Assembly (NCBI GenBank): GCA_037176845.1
Contig: JAYKXP010000023.1
Span: forward strand, 620,001-684,000
Reading direction: 5' to 3'
From: Paramarasmius palmivorus
Taxonomy: Eukaryota > Basidiomycota > Agaricomycetes > Agaricales > Marasmiaceae
Length of the DNA stretch: 64,000 nucleotides
The notes beneath the pieces are model-generated. The model ran no database searches. It saw only the letters and a list, made by a program, of their open reading frames with translations, and was not told the DNA's origin. This document shows, piece by piece, positions 1 through 13,556 of this stretch. The translations under genes were made by a program, and so were the position numbers. Positions within the stretch are counted from its first letter, which is position 1, and each line of letters opens with the position of its first letter.

Positions 1-434
1 TCCTCGTATCGCTTTTATTGGATTGGTACCGTACCTCGAACGATGAACAGTCTTATCCTACATTGAAGAGGACTAGGGATGGATTGATCCAGGCTTACGG
101 CAAGATCAAAACACTCTACCCTACATTTCCGTCAGAGGCCTTACCCAGTGCAACATCAGCATTTCGCCTCCACGAATTCCTTTTTGGTCTTTACGAAGAT
201 GTACCTGGTTGTCGGGTTACAGTAAGTATCCATCGTAATTCATTGTTTTCCACCTGGCGTATTAATCTTACTGTAATCCAGATACAGTTCAATTCTGACC
301 CGGGATATGTTGTGACGGAAGTAATAATCGACTATCCAGTTCGTCATGGTGGGATTGTGATCCAACACATTACTAGTGAAAGTCTCGCCGAACTGAAGGA
401 TCAAAATATCACTCTCGCGTTGTGCCCGTATTAG
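1..434 (+). CDS. Hypothetical protein, 3' end of a two-exon gene (open at the left edge)
   Basis: An open frame enters from the left edge and ends at TAG 432-434. A good intron (GTAAGT donor at 222, CAG acceptor ending at 281, 60 nt) splits it and keeps the frame. After splicing the visible protein is about 120 residues, with DWYRTSNDEQSYPTLK near the start and ITSESLAELKDQN near the end. I do not recognise a family. The intron and the closed frame suggest a real gene end rather than a chance ORF. The overlapping minus-strand ORF at 240-551 is judged a shadow. Confidence 0.4.
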   Translation, partial: LVSLLLDWYRTSNDEQSYPTLKRTRDGLIQAYGKIKTLYPTFPSEALPSATSAFRLHEFLFGLYEDVPGCRVTVSIHRNSLFSTWRINLTVIQIQFNSDPGYVVTEVIIDYPVRHGGIVIQHITSESLAELKDQNITLALCPY

Positions 435-3100
435 CTGAGATACTATAGCAGCCACCGGGCTCGGTATTTCTTGGTTTATTGTCTTATAATGTAGATATAG
501 GTAGTCTGTAACATAGACTCGGAAAAGGCCTCGTGCACGGGCTGACTGCACTTGTCCTCACCGGCATGGAATGCACGACACCATGGCCTTGGCCATGCTG
601 TTGTCGTTATCGAAAGAACCGCATCATCTACCCGACGGTCTGCGCAGTGCGGCCCTGGTGAAGCTTAGCCAGGACATCTCAGTTTCAATAAGAAAGTACT
701 TGATTGGTGAATGTGAACAGTGGCTAAATCCGACACTGAAAGAAACACATACAACATTCATTCAAAGTATATGCCATCTTCGATTTAATCCCCTGTATCT
801 CCTTTTACCATCACAACGATTCCATAGTTTGCTAGCTTTATCGATTGATTTACATCCAAACATTCAATCTTCTTAGTCTGCAGGTACGTGCTTTTGGACT
901 TACTCGTTTCCACCATTGCCTAACCCATCGATGGCCATCCAATAGAAACGTACGTGCTCCAACCGAGAGAAAAGATCAGTACGCATCAAGCAAGATCAAG
1001 CGGTGCAAGAATTCCACGATCACAATCGGATTCCTCGGCTTGCCGATAGTGAGCCTCTGATCCAATCAACTTCATGAAGTATGAGGGTCTTCATGTTTGG
1101 TATCTCTCGAAGGAGATCGAGTAACTCAAAACAAATCACAGGAAAGCCATCAAGGTCAAGCATCTTGATGTCCTTGGTGGCATCATGAGTGGTTGAAGAT
1201 ACTCGATGAACGACCAGTCGGACTCGGCTTCGTCTCTTCGAAAGACTGTACGAAGGTAGAGGTGTTTGAATGCAGGAAAATGGATAGCGCCGAGACACGT
1301 CGAAGGCAGAAAGTGGCTTTCAAACTCTGTACTGGGACCTTTGAATGACAGGATCAGGGTATGTCAATCTGGACAGGAAATAAGAAATTTCGGCACTTGT
1401 GAAGAAGATGCCATACAGCGTCGATGTTGATGCTCCGGATCGATAGATTTATGAGCTGCGCAAAGGGAACGTTTAATGCTGCAAAGCGTGTGAGGAAGAA
1501 CCGATGGTTCAGGAATACGAAGCCGCAAGCTCAATGTGGGATGATATTGAAGAGTGATGTCAAAACGTCCCTAATGAGACTATCCAGGATATCGAAGGAA
1601 AATCTGACAGATACGAGTCTCCTTCAAAAGCACCAGGAGTACAAAGGTAGCATATATGCCAAGATGTGGGGACGTACAACAAATGACGCGGATTGGTCGA
1701 GAACAAGTTGGAGGAATGAGAGTGACGAATCTGCAATCTCATCTGATAGCGAATCCTGATCTCGGATGAGTCCCCGTACAATATCCGCTATGAAGCTTGC
1801 CGTCCAAATCAAATCAATGCCGATTGCGGGCGGCACGCGAGCCGAACGGGAAAGGATATTTCTTGCATCCTTGGACGCGACTCTGCTTTCGCTTTTGAGC
1901 CTACGAATGAGTTTCGTTAGAAGCCCAAAGGGACGGAGTAGCAAGCGAGACGATGCGCCGGCATGAACAGGGATAGAATGGATTTGATCGAATTGGAGTT
2001 TACTTCGGGACGGATGGGTTCGAATGGACGTCGATATTGCTTAGCCAGAAAGCCGTCGAGGATATGTGTGTTTGCTCGATACGGATGTTGAGAATCTCTC
2101 CAAGAATTTCAGGTGGGGATTAACCCTTTGGCTCGATGTAAGTGAGTAACGAGCCTGTGAGTGTTCAGATGGGTGAAGATCGATGAAAGCAATCAAAAAA
2201 ATAGCTTACCATGTCTCTTCAGCGGCAAATTTCAAGATGGTCGCAATCGAAGAACAACCAGGGCATGTCACTTTGGTCACACGTTGCGAGTTCCAAGTCT
2301 CAACGCGTGATTAAGCATAAAGTTATAAGTTAGATCGCGGGGATTTTTTGGACGGGCCCTTGAATGCAGAATTCTTCGATGTTTGTTTGCCGAGGGTGTG
2401 TATAAGGTGAATTGCGGCGACAAAGCCAAATTTCAACACCTACTGTATGGAGGTTGAAATGTCCATTTGATGATAGATAAAGAGTCGAATAGCGCTACCT
2501 TTAGGTCAATGTATTCAAATTGCATTAATGACGAGGGAAGCGACAGTAATGGTGAGAGTAACTCACTCGCCTATAATCCCTTTTCGTTACATGTCCTCCA
2601 TAAATCAGACCAAGACCTCTAATCCGTCATGGGTGAAGGATGCAGAAGAAGTCAAAACACAGGGATCTAATGTCAAACGAAGTTTGAGTACGTACACAGA
2701 AGAAAGATGAGGCAAGCGAGCATCGTTCATCGTGCGTTCGATATTTGACCACATACGCAGGGCAAGTTTTGAGGGTAATGAGAATACGAGAATTCAATTG
2801 GTTGCGCTGATCAGATAGTATGCCGACGAAAGTATGAGATCTTTGGGCTGCTTAGGCGCCCTTGCATTCGGAACCTGTAATTCGTCAAATAGTTTACTTG
2901 ATAGGGAACACACCGGGACATGAACATCTTCGTGATTTATCCACCAAAGCTATTCGTTCTCGCGATTTTCCGCTCTGTACGTATTGCGGTCAGTAAAGCT
3001 GCCTTTGTCACCATGCAAACCGCAGGCTTTGAGACAAGTCACCTCCGCCGAAGTCCGAGTTGAGCTGCCACAAGTGTTTAGTACTTCTGTCGTATCTTGG
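435..3100. other. Relic region; possible F-box/LRR-like fragment at 1020-1298 (-)
   Basis: No long frame is supported. On the minus strand around 1020-1298 a peptide with LDLDGFPVICFELLDLL and MKTLILHEVDW resembles the leucine-rich part of basidiomycete F-box proteins (strand-helix pattern with L-x-x-L-x-L spacing). The frame is short and I could not join it to an F-box. The remaining ORFs up to 3.1 kb are short and mutually overlapping. I read this as decayed coding sequence; the LRR assignment is a weak inference from pattern only. Confidence 0.2.
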
Positions 3101-3149
3101 AATATCAATTCTACGGTTGCTTCCAAATTTCCAGCTGAGACGTAAAGCG

Positions 3150-4110
3150 GGAGAGACGATGATGGGACTGATCAGCAAAGAGTTTTGTCGGAAGTCTAAC
3201 CCTAACCCAGGCATTATATTTGGCGCCAACAAACAAACTAAGCCCTTCGTCAACCGACGAACTCATTCGGATTCGATGCTTTGCAAGAGCATACCTGCAA
3301 GAGGAGTATATTATCGCACTGGCAAGCTAAAAACAAGACTCTGTGGACTTTTTCGAAGGATATGTATGGTTAGAACGCCAGGAGCAGCATCAGGTCCATC
3401 TTGGGTTTGTCACGGTGAGTACAGCGACTCTACTGCTTGAATGTTACTCATTCGTGTCTTATACGCCTAGGCCACAGTATCTCTCTGGCGCCATAGCTCA
3501 AACCTTCATCCGATCTAAACCCTATTCAACCCAACCCACTGGCACAGCCGCACTGTTCCATCGGATTCGCGACGACAGGGAGCCTTTGTAGGGTCGACTG
3601 AACGCTCCTAATCCAAGGCAACGCACACACGCATCTAAACCCTCGCCCTCGTCACAACATCTCGATCACTCGTATGACGTACCGCTCGTTTAACACCTGC
3701 CCCTCTATCGAAAACATTATAGATCCGAACTTTTACCTGAACTTTCAACAACTCGCAAAGCCGCCATCCTCAATATCCGACCACACAGTCCTCCCCAAAC
3801 GATTCTCTATGGGATTACCGGCGGCCAAGCGGCATGTACTCACTCTACACGTCAAAGTCAATGGGAAGGATTTAGGGAACGGGGAGCATACGAGCAGGCC
3901 GGCTTCGGATGGACGAGGGCGATATGGCACGTCAGCCTTTTTCTGCAACGGAACTCTTCTCGGGAAGAATCGACCTTTTGGCGTGTGGTGTGGACAACAT
4001 GGGAAGTGCAATCATCCGAAACTATTGGTGAGTACTCTTGATCATTGTTGCGTCACTTTTAGCTCACTCGTTGATGAATCATACGCAGTTCCAACGAAAT
4101 GGACCTAAAG
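3150..4110 (+). pseudogene. Unrecognised gene-family relic, copy A (homologous to copy B at 13.6-14.4 kb)
   Basis: Frame 1 from about 3196 reads LTLTQALYLAPTNKLSPSSTDEL and runs to a GTGAGT donor at 3415. An intron of about 56 nt ends at TAG 3470. The same exon occurs at 13640-13872 as LTLTCRIWLQQTNLDASPTT, also ending in phase 0 at a GTGAGT donor. Copy A has an in-frame TAA just before the KQDSVDFFEGYVWLE stretch, so this reading is broken. A second likely intron starts at the GTGAGT near 4030 and ends at CAG near 4089. Function unknown. The shared exon and splice position are seen; the link to 3674-4108 is inference. Confidence 0.3.
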
Positions 4111-7100
4111 GCCTAAAGCTCTTGCTGTGGCGCAACTCCGTGCAACCGCATCCAACGAGCTTCGCCAAGCTATCGTTGTACGGGGTATGCCTCGATACCT
4201 TTGGAAACACGGAGACGTTGTCGATCGACTGGGTACACGTGCTGCCTGCGCTCGCTTGGTTCGACTCCGAGGTTCTCGTTCTGTGGAGCTCGGGACCTAT
4301 ATGATAGGTACTTGGTGCGATCTAAAGGTTATGATCATTGTTTGGATTCATGGTGCGCTATAACATTTACTCGATAACGAATCCTGGATCTCTGACACTC
4401 TCTCGTCATAGCCGACGCTTTGTATTCGATCCCCAGTAATAGTCCTGGAAATACACTCATGGTGACACCCGCCGACTGTCATGAATGTATTGTTCTTCTC
4501 TTTCGAATCCTCAGCCTCAACGAAACCATACATGTTCTGCCATTCTTCAAGCCCCATAACTTCGACAGCAAGTCCAGGTCCCCGGTCCCGCAATACTCGA
4601 AAACCGTCCCACCGGACTCCAGAACCACAGGAAGATCTTCGTCGGCATAAGCTTCAGCTCTGGCTAACTGTTTAGCTGGCTCAATAGTCCTGCGTTTTCG
4701 CCGTCAACCAGGATCGTTTTCCGAGGGATGGGAGAAAGGCATCAGGCATTCAATATTCAATACTCGCCGATTTTGGGTTAGAATTGTACGCGCTTTCGTT
4801 TTCGGAAATAGTACTGTACTCACTGCCTTACAGGACATCTATTAGCGTTCGCGGGAGTCATGTAATGGATAAGGTGGTGATTAGCATATCGAATGGCTGT
4901 TTAATAGCTAGGTACTCGCTGCCCGTCATTCAGAATATGCTTGTGTACGCTCCAGTCTCGGTAAAGTGCCTAAGATCGTTGCTTGCGGCTCGCATATCGA
5001 GGTTAACAGCACTCGCAAAATGCATTTGCGCGAAGGTATCAGACATGTTACTTGGTTGATGAGGAACGACAACTTCGAAAAGATAAGACTCAGATATATT
5101 CACGAGCAGAGTCGTACAGGTAAAAGAGTCAACAGGGGAACATCCCCTCTTGGAAACGTCTGCAAAGGTCATCTCAGCGCTGCGCTTTAATCACCGAAAC
5201 ATGCTACGTACCTTCGCTCGAGCCATGCCAGAGTCGAGGCGGAAATTAAGAGTTCACGCGTCAACCTCGTGTTTGGTCTTCTGATACCATCGATGTGCAT
5301 GGCGAACACGAGGTGATACGACAGAAGGTAAGAGAAGGATTTGATCAACGTACCTGGAACTTCGTTGAGGATTCGGCATTCCGTCAGATCGTTTCAATGC
5401 GGCGTGCAGCGACATACCACAGTGACCACTAGAGACCTTTATCCGAGCGACGGGACTTTTTGGCATGAAGAGTGGTGTTTGAGAGTTCCGTGTAAAGGTC
5501 AACGTTCGTTGAGCATGCGGCAGACTGGGAGTCTTTAGTACACTGTATCGATACACGTGGTATTGTGTCATGCGCTCTTTGGGGATCTTCCGTCTAGTTG
5601 AGAATTGATCAATAATATTCTTGGGGTGCAGATTATCGCGCACCACGAGAACTTGCCTGGGACAATAGGTCGGACATCGAAGTGTTGTTGGAAAATTGAG
5701 ACTTCTGAAGCGAACGAGTCATTGAGAATATGGATGTAGAGTACTGGGAATGCTAGGATAGTTGTTAGGGCAGGCTCGTCGCTTAGAACTCTAAGAATAC
5801 GCTTACCTCTGTAGCCACCCCAAATGATCATCCGATAAGGAAATATGTCCGACATACACCCAGAAATCCCATTTCCCAACCTCATAGTAAGCTTGAGAAT
5901 ACCTAAGAAGCACTTAGCATCGAAGAAATTGGCTGTAAAATGAAATCGACATACCTTTTCCTCGAAGGTCAGCCTACGGAGGGACCGGTATAGACGATGG
6001 TAGTCGAGGTAGCTCTAGAACTCGGGGAACACCACACTCGATGTGTAAGGCTACTTTTGCAGTCTACCCGCTGCCTGCAGCACATCGAAGACGTATTGAA
6101 CTCTTGTGTAGGTCGGAGGTAAGGGCGGCGGAGATGATGTAGGCGGGGGGTATTCGGGGGCATCGAGCAAAGGCGGAGAAGAGTCTAGGGATGTGTTAGA
6201 GCGTGTTCTAAGAAAATGAAGGGCGAAGGGTGAATACCTGTTGGGTTAGCGCGACTCGTGATTGATAAGGCAGAACCTAGCATATCACTACCTGCGGGGT
6301 AGAGAGAGAGTCAGAAAGCGAGTGATATGAAAGAGACGGGTAAGTACATGCCTATGAATTTGACGATCTCAAGCCCTGGGTCAGAGCCATTGTCTCTGCG
6401 AATAAGGGTTGGTTAACCACGGAACAACGAGCGGATTTGCATTGGATCTGAGGGTACCGAACACGGTTTTTTCTTGTCGCGTTAGACGTTGTTGAATTGT
6501 ATATTGTGTCTTCCTAGGTGACTTCGTCTGGGTGGCGGGAGGATGCAGTAAAACTGCATGTCGCGTGCAGGACTGGTATAGGTTTGCAGAGTCGATCTGT
6601 GTTGAACATGGAGGCGGACATAATGGGAAGAAGGCTACATCAATGCATTACAAATATACCCCAAGGTTGTAGATGTGAGATACGCACTTTCGAAGCTTCT
6701 AATTGAGGGAAGCCCCATCCACTACCGCAGCCAACGTTGTGTTATAACCACCTGTGACGCGAAACCTCTGTCCTTGGAGGGGCCATGAATTGCATTAGGT
6801 TGTCCCAGGTGAATAGGTTTGAAACTTCGGCGGGTTCAACGGCTAGCGATATCCTCTGTGGTAGCTACTGTGTCGTCGACGGGTGAATCAGAGTAGCGAT
6901 CCAAGAGTTGTGGAGGATGTGGTATAATTGGATTTGTGGTCGTGCATGGTTAGATGGGGCGGAGGATACAAGCCCAATGGCTTACAGACATGCCTGCAAA
7001 GATATGAAGAGTCTAGAGGATACAGAGCCCAAGTGGAACGATGATGAAGGTTGTGGAAAAGGAACGGGAAACCCACGTGGTGTGGCGAAAAAATTTTTGT

Positions 7101-8130
7101 CCCGATAAGCGCCCGAGTTTCGATAACGTTGAACAACATCCATCTGCACCCAACGATTCAATTCCTTGCTCCTCACTCGCAACTCCTCGGCCAAAGTTGG
7201 AACAAGACATTGTAGCCTATCATTTCCAGCTTTCCCACAGCACCGCACAGTCTCAAACTTTCAACACGCTAACCTCGACTTCTACCGAATAGGTTGTCTC
7301 CTCCATACCAAACTTGCGATACCGATACCAAGGATGTTGGGGAAAATCGGAGAGGACTGGAATTAGAGGGGCTTGAAGGACTTTCTGAGGCTACTTGGTG
7401 GATAATCACTGTACTCGCAGGACAACGGTACGTGGCTTACTTCTGTTAAGCTGGCAGTCAATTATGATTGTAACATCCAATCTTGCAGCTCTCAACTTTC
7501 AGGATGGGCCATTGAAGTGCTACTGGGGACTCTACACCACACTCTCCGCAAATCTTCAACATGCTGTCAGCTCCGCCGACATTCATCACTCCGCACTATC
7601 CTTCGTCTCTGCTCAATTTGGCCCCCAGACGCCATTATGACCCTGCCTCCCACTTCCTTCACCGATAGCCAACCCGTGCTCGCTCCACTACCGCCGTTTC
7701 CACAAAGAAGACCGCTCTTCTCAAGTATACCGGTCGTCGATACACCATTCTCGCGGAATCAAGCATGCTGCGTCAAAGACTTCCTGTGGGTGTTCTAGAC
7801 ACAAGAAGCGACAATATCACAGGTACTTAGGCGTGTATCGGTGGGTGGACATGTTCTTCTTGTCGGATTACATGTCTGACACATCCTTCTCTAGGGTCGA
7901 TTATGCCCGCTGATACCCCTGATAATCCGAAGAAGGATATGGAATGTCGGCTGGGCCCTAGAGATGGGTTAGGATAAGGGGAGGGTGTATAGGATATGGA
8001 GGGTGTTTGTGAAGTTATAAAGACGGTATATCTTTGAGGTCATAAACCACATGTACACAGCCTCGTACACAGAATGCAATACATGATTAACTGTTTCCTT
8101 GTCCTCTACACTACTTGAACCATTTCACCC
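4111..8130. other. Unrecognised stretch with short gene-like relics
   Basis: Only short competing ORFs occur. Some have plausible intron borders; for example GTACGT near 7429 to CAG near 7490 on the plus strand. A minus-strand ORF at 5568-5885 is hydrophobic. The sequence GGGTATTCGGGGGCAT near 6147 resembles GGGTGTATTCAGGGGCAT near 13254, which hints that parts of 5.5-6.2 kb and 12.4-13.3 kb are related. No domain could be recognised. I name no gene here. Confidence 0.2.
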
Positions 8131-11100
8131 TCAGCGGGGCCGATAATCCTTAGGCTCTGCAATCGGAACCCACTTACCCTCTCTGTACTTCCCCCATTCA
8201 ATGAACTCCTTTGTAGACGCTTCTTTCCCCCCATCTATGGATGTAGTCATCATCCTAATCCTCCCCCCACTCACAATCTTTATCGGCATCTCCATCTCCG
8301 GTCCCAAAGATACCACCGGGGGAATGGGGTTCTGTCGCGGGTAATGAGCGAGAAATGCTATATACTCAATATCCAACTTTACGCACCTTGTCCAGTACCT
8401 CAACAATTTCCTCGTAGACTTTTGATCCGCCGGCCATCTGAACAAAGACAGACATGTAGATGTTATTGACTTCCCATTCCAGAGACTCAGGCTGGTCTTT
8501 GGAATTTGTCTTGGTGACTTTTCCAGCAAGTGCGGCGTCATATAGCATGATGTTGAAAAAGTCTTTGGGATATGTGCTGATGTGTTGAAGGCGAGATGCA
8601 CCAACCCATGCTTTTTGCATGAATTCAGTGTTGTGTTGGAGTTCCTCAGCCTGAAAACATTGTCAGAAAGTGTCTCCTTGAATGTAAGGGAAGCTACCTG
8701 TCTGTCACATCCATCCCCAAAGTTCGGGTGAAATATGTCTATTGCCATGTCGTTGGGATCACGATTAAATGAATGCAACCAACGTACCACATATCCCAGT
8801 AAAAACCTTTTCAGCTTTTGCTGAAGGCTCTGGTAGAGGGATAAGTCCTGATTCACACCCATAGTTGGCCCCCATGTCACATATTGATATAGATCAGACA
8901 AGAGGCCCTTTGGGAGTTCCTTGTCGGCCTTATCAAGGTGATCCATGGTGCACATGATGCTAGCTTCTAGCAAAATTGCTTTGTAGTTCCCCTTATTGAT
9001 ATACCAATGACCAGCCCGATCCTCGGAGGTCAAGTAATCATCAAATGATTTATGAAGAAGTTGATATGCCCCACATCTCTGTGTGATGATCACAAGGCTT
9101 TGGAGCTTTTGGAAGGCACCCAGTATGCCTGCCTCCTTTTTAGCAGGATACATGTATTTGAGGAGGTTGTGAAGAACCTGAACTGATGGACTAGACTCGG
9201 TCCCAATTATGAGACCTAATGCTATGCAAATATTCTCCTTTATGTCTTCATCCCCGTGGCTGTTCATAAGGGAATTGAGTGCGGTCTCATAGAGAATTGT
9301 GAGTGCATATAATGGGTCCTTTGGTGGTTCTTCTTGAGTAAAAAGATCCAAACGTTCCATCACATTCTCTGCGATGAACATGACAACAGTGGCGGCCCAG
9401 ACAAACAGGCCACTGGCGCGTTCTGCCAATCGCTCAATGGCAGAGATTTTGCGAGCGCTGTCCAGATCATCAAATGCTGAATCTCGGAAGGATATGGTGA
9501 GGAAGTAGTTGATGTCGGTTTTGGTTTCAAATGAAGTGTGGTCGAGGGGGAAGTGATTGATATGCCCATGGCCTCGGTCTAGCAAGTGTTTAATATCTTC
9601 CTCTGGACGACTTGCGACGGCAAACCGAAGGAATGGAAGGACTCCAAATGTGTTTCTCTCAAACAGCCGTAAGAGCTGTTTCCGGAAATCAGTCTTGTTT
9701 GGCTCTGGGCGTGAACACTCGTCTATTCCGTCAACAAGGACAACTATCCGACCTTCGCTTGTGATTTCGCTGTCTTCGAGAGGCTTGATTATAAGTTCCT
9801 GTGCTTGGTCTTCTAGGTCGGGAGTGTCGATTATACCGGGACTCCTTTCGATGGCTTGTGCGATTTTTTCACCGAATCTGCTGTCAAATTTGGCCAGTCG
9901 AAATGCAAGCGCCTTGATAAACTCTGACGCTGTGTTATATGTCGATCGGTCAAATCGAATGAACGCTGCGAGCGGGCTATTATTGCCCCATGTTGCCAGC
10001 TCTCGGTGAAGAGTGCCAATCAATGAGCTTTTCCCGCAACCAGCAATCCCGGAAATCCAGAGAACAGATTGATCCTCGTGGAAGATCCAATCCAAGATCT
10101 TGGCTAAGGATTTGCGACGGGTACCAGGGGAACATCGTGATTTTGGAGGTAGTATATCTTTCTTTGGCTTGAGGCTTTCGAGTCTGTTATTCAGCGCTGA
10201 TGAGGCCCATTTAGTGTATGGGTCTGCTGAAAGAGCTAAGAATTTACCCATAGAATCCAAAACCTTCTGCGTCTTTAGGACGGTCACTGTGGTGACCTTG
10301 AGCTGGAAGTCGTTGAATTTCCTCCTGAGCTGACCAAAAGTGTCCTTGAATTCAGTGATCTTCGAAGTTTGAGGATTGATGAGGGTTTCTGAGATGGTAG
10401 CATAAGGATTGCATCCTTTGACTGCCAAGGATGACTTACTGAGACGGCCTCGTGACAGACAACTGGACAGGAATGTCTCGCAGTCTTGGGATACCTGCAC
10501 GATCTCGTCAAAGATCTTGGAGAAGATACCTTGCACCTCTAGTGCGTTTCTATCCAAGGCGATTTCGTAGGCTTCTATCATATCATAATAGAGCTCAACT
10601 ATTGCTTTGTCGTTCTCGTGTGAAGACTTGACAAGCTTCAAAGATTTTTTATCAGGGAAGGAAGGGGAGCATGACAATTTTGCAACGCACATTATAGATA
10701 TTATGCACAACTGCATAAGCGACCCGAGCTATATCATGCACCTAGTTGACAAGGTCAAGAATGGCTCAAAATCTCGTACTAGGAACTTACCTCTGATAAG
10801 ATCTCTAGCCTTTGAATTATCACATCACCCAGCTCAATGTACTTCTTATTTCTCTCCACTGCAGTCCTCTTCTCTTCAATTTTGGGTTTAAGCTTGGGTA
10901 TCCGTGTCGCTAAATCATCTTTCGCAGCGGGTGCAGAAGTTGGCAGCTCCGAAGGGACCTGCATGGCCGAAGGGCTTCCAGTTGATGGAATAGAGCTCAT
11001 CGTTGTAGATGAACCGATTGAGGGATCAGGGTCTGTGTGTCCATCAGCCTGCGCCTCTTCAATTTGGGGTTTCAAGTCAGGTGTCTGTATCACTGAATCG

Positions 11101-11385
11101 TCTTTCGCAGTGGGTGCAGAAGTTGACAGCTCTGAAGGGACCTGCATGGCCAAAGGGCTTCCAGATGATGGAACGAGGCTCATCGTTGTAGATGTACTGA
11201 TTGCGGGATCAGGGCATGTGTGACCATCAGCCTGAACGAGCAGACGGAGCCTCTCGAAATACGGCTTCCCCCGGTAAATGACCATCTCCTTCTGGAAGTC
11301 TAGGCGATGTGCGTTATTGCAAAGGGCAAGTACAGCGCAGCGCAGTATACATACCTCCATTACCACTGCGGCAAAGCTCGGCCAT
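8131..11385 (-). CDS. NACHT-domain STAND P-loop NTPase, six exons, 994 aa
   Basis: Exons on the minus strand: 11385-11355, 11299-10791, 10741-10691, 10626-8698, 8650-8387, 8331-8131. All joins keep the frame. The start is ATG 11385 (MAELCRSGNG). Residues about 36-157 hold two copies of a 61-residue Ser/Pro-rich repeat. A helical region follows, then CSPGTR (about 362-367), the P-loop GIAGCGKS (390-397), FDRS, the Walker B core VLVDGIDEC (about 493-501) and an ASRPEE sensor-like motif. This order is that of fungal NACHT proteins, the NLR-like ATPases linked in other fungi to self/non-self recognition and cell death. No WD40 or ankyrin repeats follow: the C-terminus is a roughly 400-residue helical region without a recognised sensor. 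The gene looks intact. The family call is firm; the role in allorecognition is inference. Confidence 0.8.
10866..11231 (-). repeat. Two tandem 183-bp coding repeats in the NACHT gene
   Basis: Units 11231-11049 and 11048-10866 each encode 61 residues beginning QADGHT or ADGHTDPDP. They share the motifs TTMS, MQVPSEL and TSAP and end in K-P-x-I-E-E. The length is a multiple of three, so copy number can change without a frameshift. They lie in a low-complexity linker before the helical region. Confidence 0.8.
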
Positions 11386-13556
11386 TGGGATCCCAGCACT
11401 TGCAAGAAGTTTATTGGGCCATATGTAGTGAAACCTCGAAACCTCGACTGTTAACATTTCCTTGTTTTCCCCTTGTTGTCTAAAGAAAAGTCTAGTGAGT
11501 CAAATACCCGATATGAATGTCCAATAGAGAAACGCACACAAAGAGATCTACTGGACACCCATCTTCACCCACTTTCTTCGTATTAGTTCGGTGCTTCCTG
11601 TAACCTCTGCTGGGTGAACCCGCGCGGATAATTAGTTTCTTCTTGTCGGGACTTTGAAACCCAACAACTTTGAGTCCTGATCCACTGTTAGTCCAATCCA
11701 GTGAAGCATGTTCAATATTTCATGCCTTTAACTCGTAAATCGAGTACATCCAGTTGCCTTTCCCTGTTACCGTGGTCAATCACAGGTGTGAGCTAGAAGA
11801 AATGGAGAACGTACGGTTGGGACGTAGCATCTTCTGTGGGCATCGTCAGTCGTGGTGGAAAGGTCGAAGAGAGTAGGTTTTCATAAGTAACCGTGATTTT
11901 GCTTGTTGCATGGCTTCCGCACCAGGAACACGTTTTCAGCCAGTATTCTCGGACAGACAGCCTTGTTCGGCGTGGTGGCAGCTGGGATGCAATACAATGA
12001 ACCCATGGTCCACGTCCTTCTGATGATCGAGATCAAATGGGATGCCGCGGCGCTTCATCACAGATACAGATATGTTGAATATCCGTCAGTGCGCATGAAC
12101 TGTATTGCTCAGTAGAGCTTTGGAAGCTCCACCACCGCTTGGAGAGTCAGCAACGGCAAGTAGAACCTCCGGTAAGTAGACGTACAGCGATTTCGACGTC
12201 AGGATGATATCCACTCAAGCTCCGTTTGCCATCTTTCAGGGGGCACCGAGAAGCACGTCAATACGTAAGGTTGCATAGGCATGGGATTAAGTGACTTGGC
12301 TTGAGGTAGCTTCGGGGTTTCGATTTGCGCATGCTGTCTTGTCTACACGAAGAGAAAAGGTTTGAGCGTAAGCTCGTAGGCGGAGTATATTACCTTGTTC
12401 GATCATACATAGACAACGTAAAACGACTGTGATGACGGGAATTTGCATTGATAGCTGTCCTTGATCGGCAGTCTCCTCTGGACGTCAATGATAGCAGATT
12501 GGAATATAGATAGTGCTGGAACACTGAACGTACCGGAAATAATGACGCCACGGAGATTTCGATGAGAAGAGGCTCAGCTATAAGTCTAAGAGTAACGATG
12601 TTGATCTGTAGGGTAGTGAACCATGCGTACCTCAGAGAAAATTTCACGCGAACGTACCTCTTCCAATCCGGTATACCCGTTTCATACCCCATGACAATGA
12701 ACCTAGTGGAATATACCACACGCGTTGATGGCGAAGTGAGTGGAATATCAACACAATGCATGTAGGATGTTGGTCTGAAAACCATAGCACCAGCGCGATC
12801 ATGTATAGTTATATGGAAGGCATCTAGGATAGCGTGAGCCAGCGCCTTTACACAAAGATACCACGAAAACAATGCATCCGCTAGACTGCAAATACCCGCA
12901 AGAGCGCTGAGAAGATCTTGATGTCACCTTCGTATTTCTCCTTCCAAATAGAATACAACGGATCTTGATATCGTGAATATGAGACATTCAGCGTAACAGT
13001 TCGGAAAGACGGAACGACTGCACCTGTACACAGCGTTGTTTAGAACGGACCATCTACTCTGGGGGGTAATCCAAGGATTTCCAGGCGCCTCTGAGATGCA
13101 TGGGTGGAGTTGACGAGAACGGGCTCTATGGCGATTATCGTGTGCCTCACCAGATGCTAGCTGTTTTTCAGTTCGATGGACTGACCGTTCGACCGGGGAA
13201 GGGTGGCGCGGAATGTAAGAGAAGGTAGCTTCCGCATGAGAAGAATGCATTGGGTGTATTCAGGGGCATGATTACACGGAGAACAATTTCGACATGCGTA
13301 GAAAAGGGTAATATAAGGGTGTTCCCGCCGAGCACGAGCCTTTCAATAAGAGGGAGCTGTCAGATATCGAGTTAGCAAAGTAGGAAAAAAGACGTTAGCC
13401 GCAAACGCACCATATACCCCCTCAAGTAAGTGAATGCCGATATACCTCTCTTTCACTCCGGTCAATAGCCAGAAACCGAGTCTCTATCCTTTAACGCCGA
13501 AGATTGCACCTGTAAGAGAAAGTCAGAAGTGATCTTGGTTTTTGAGGGTTGACTGA
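11386..13556. other. No supported gene; short minus-strand hydrophobic ORF at 12390-12872
   Basis: The minus-strand ORF 12390-12872 (160 codons) contains an aliphatic stretch around RYAWFTTLQINIVTLRLI. I recognise no family. It may be a relic of the same unidentified gene as the hydrophobic ORF at 5568-5885. The rest contains only short overlapping frames. Confidence 0.2.

Noticed and set aside
9557..10009. Plus-strand ORF opposite the NACHT gene
   Set aside because: Lies entirely opposite the conserved ATPase domain and shows no motif.
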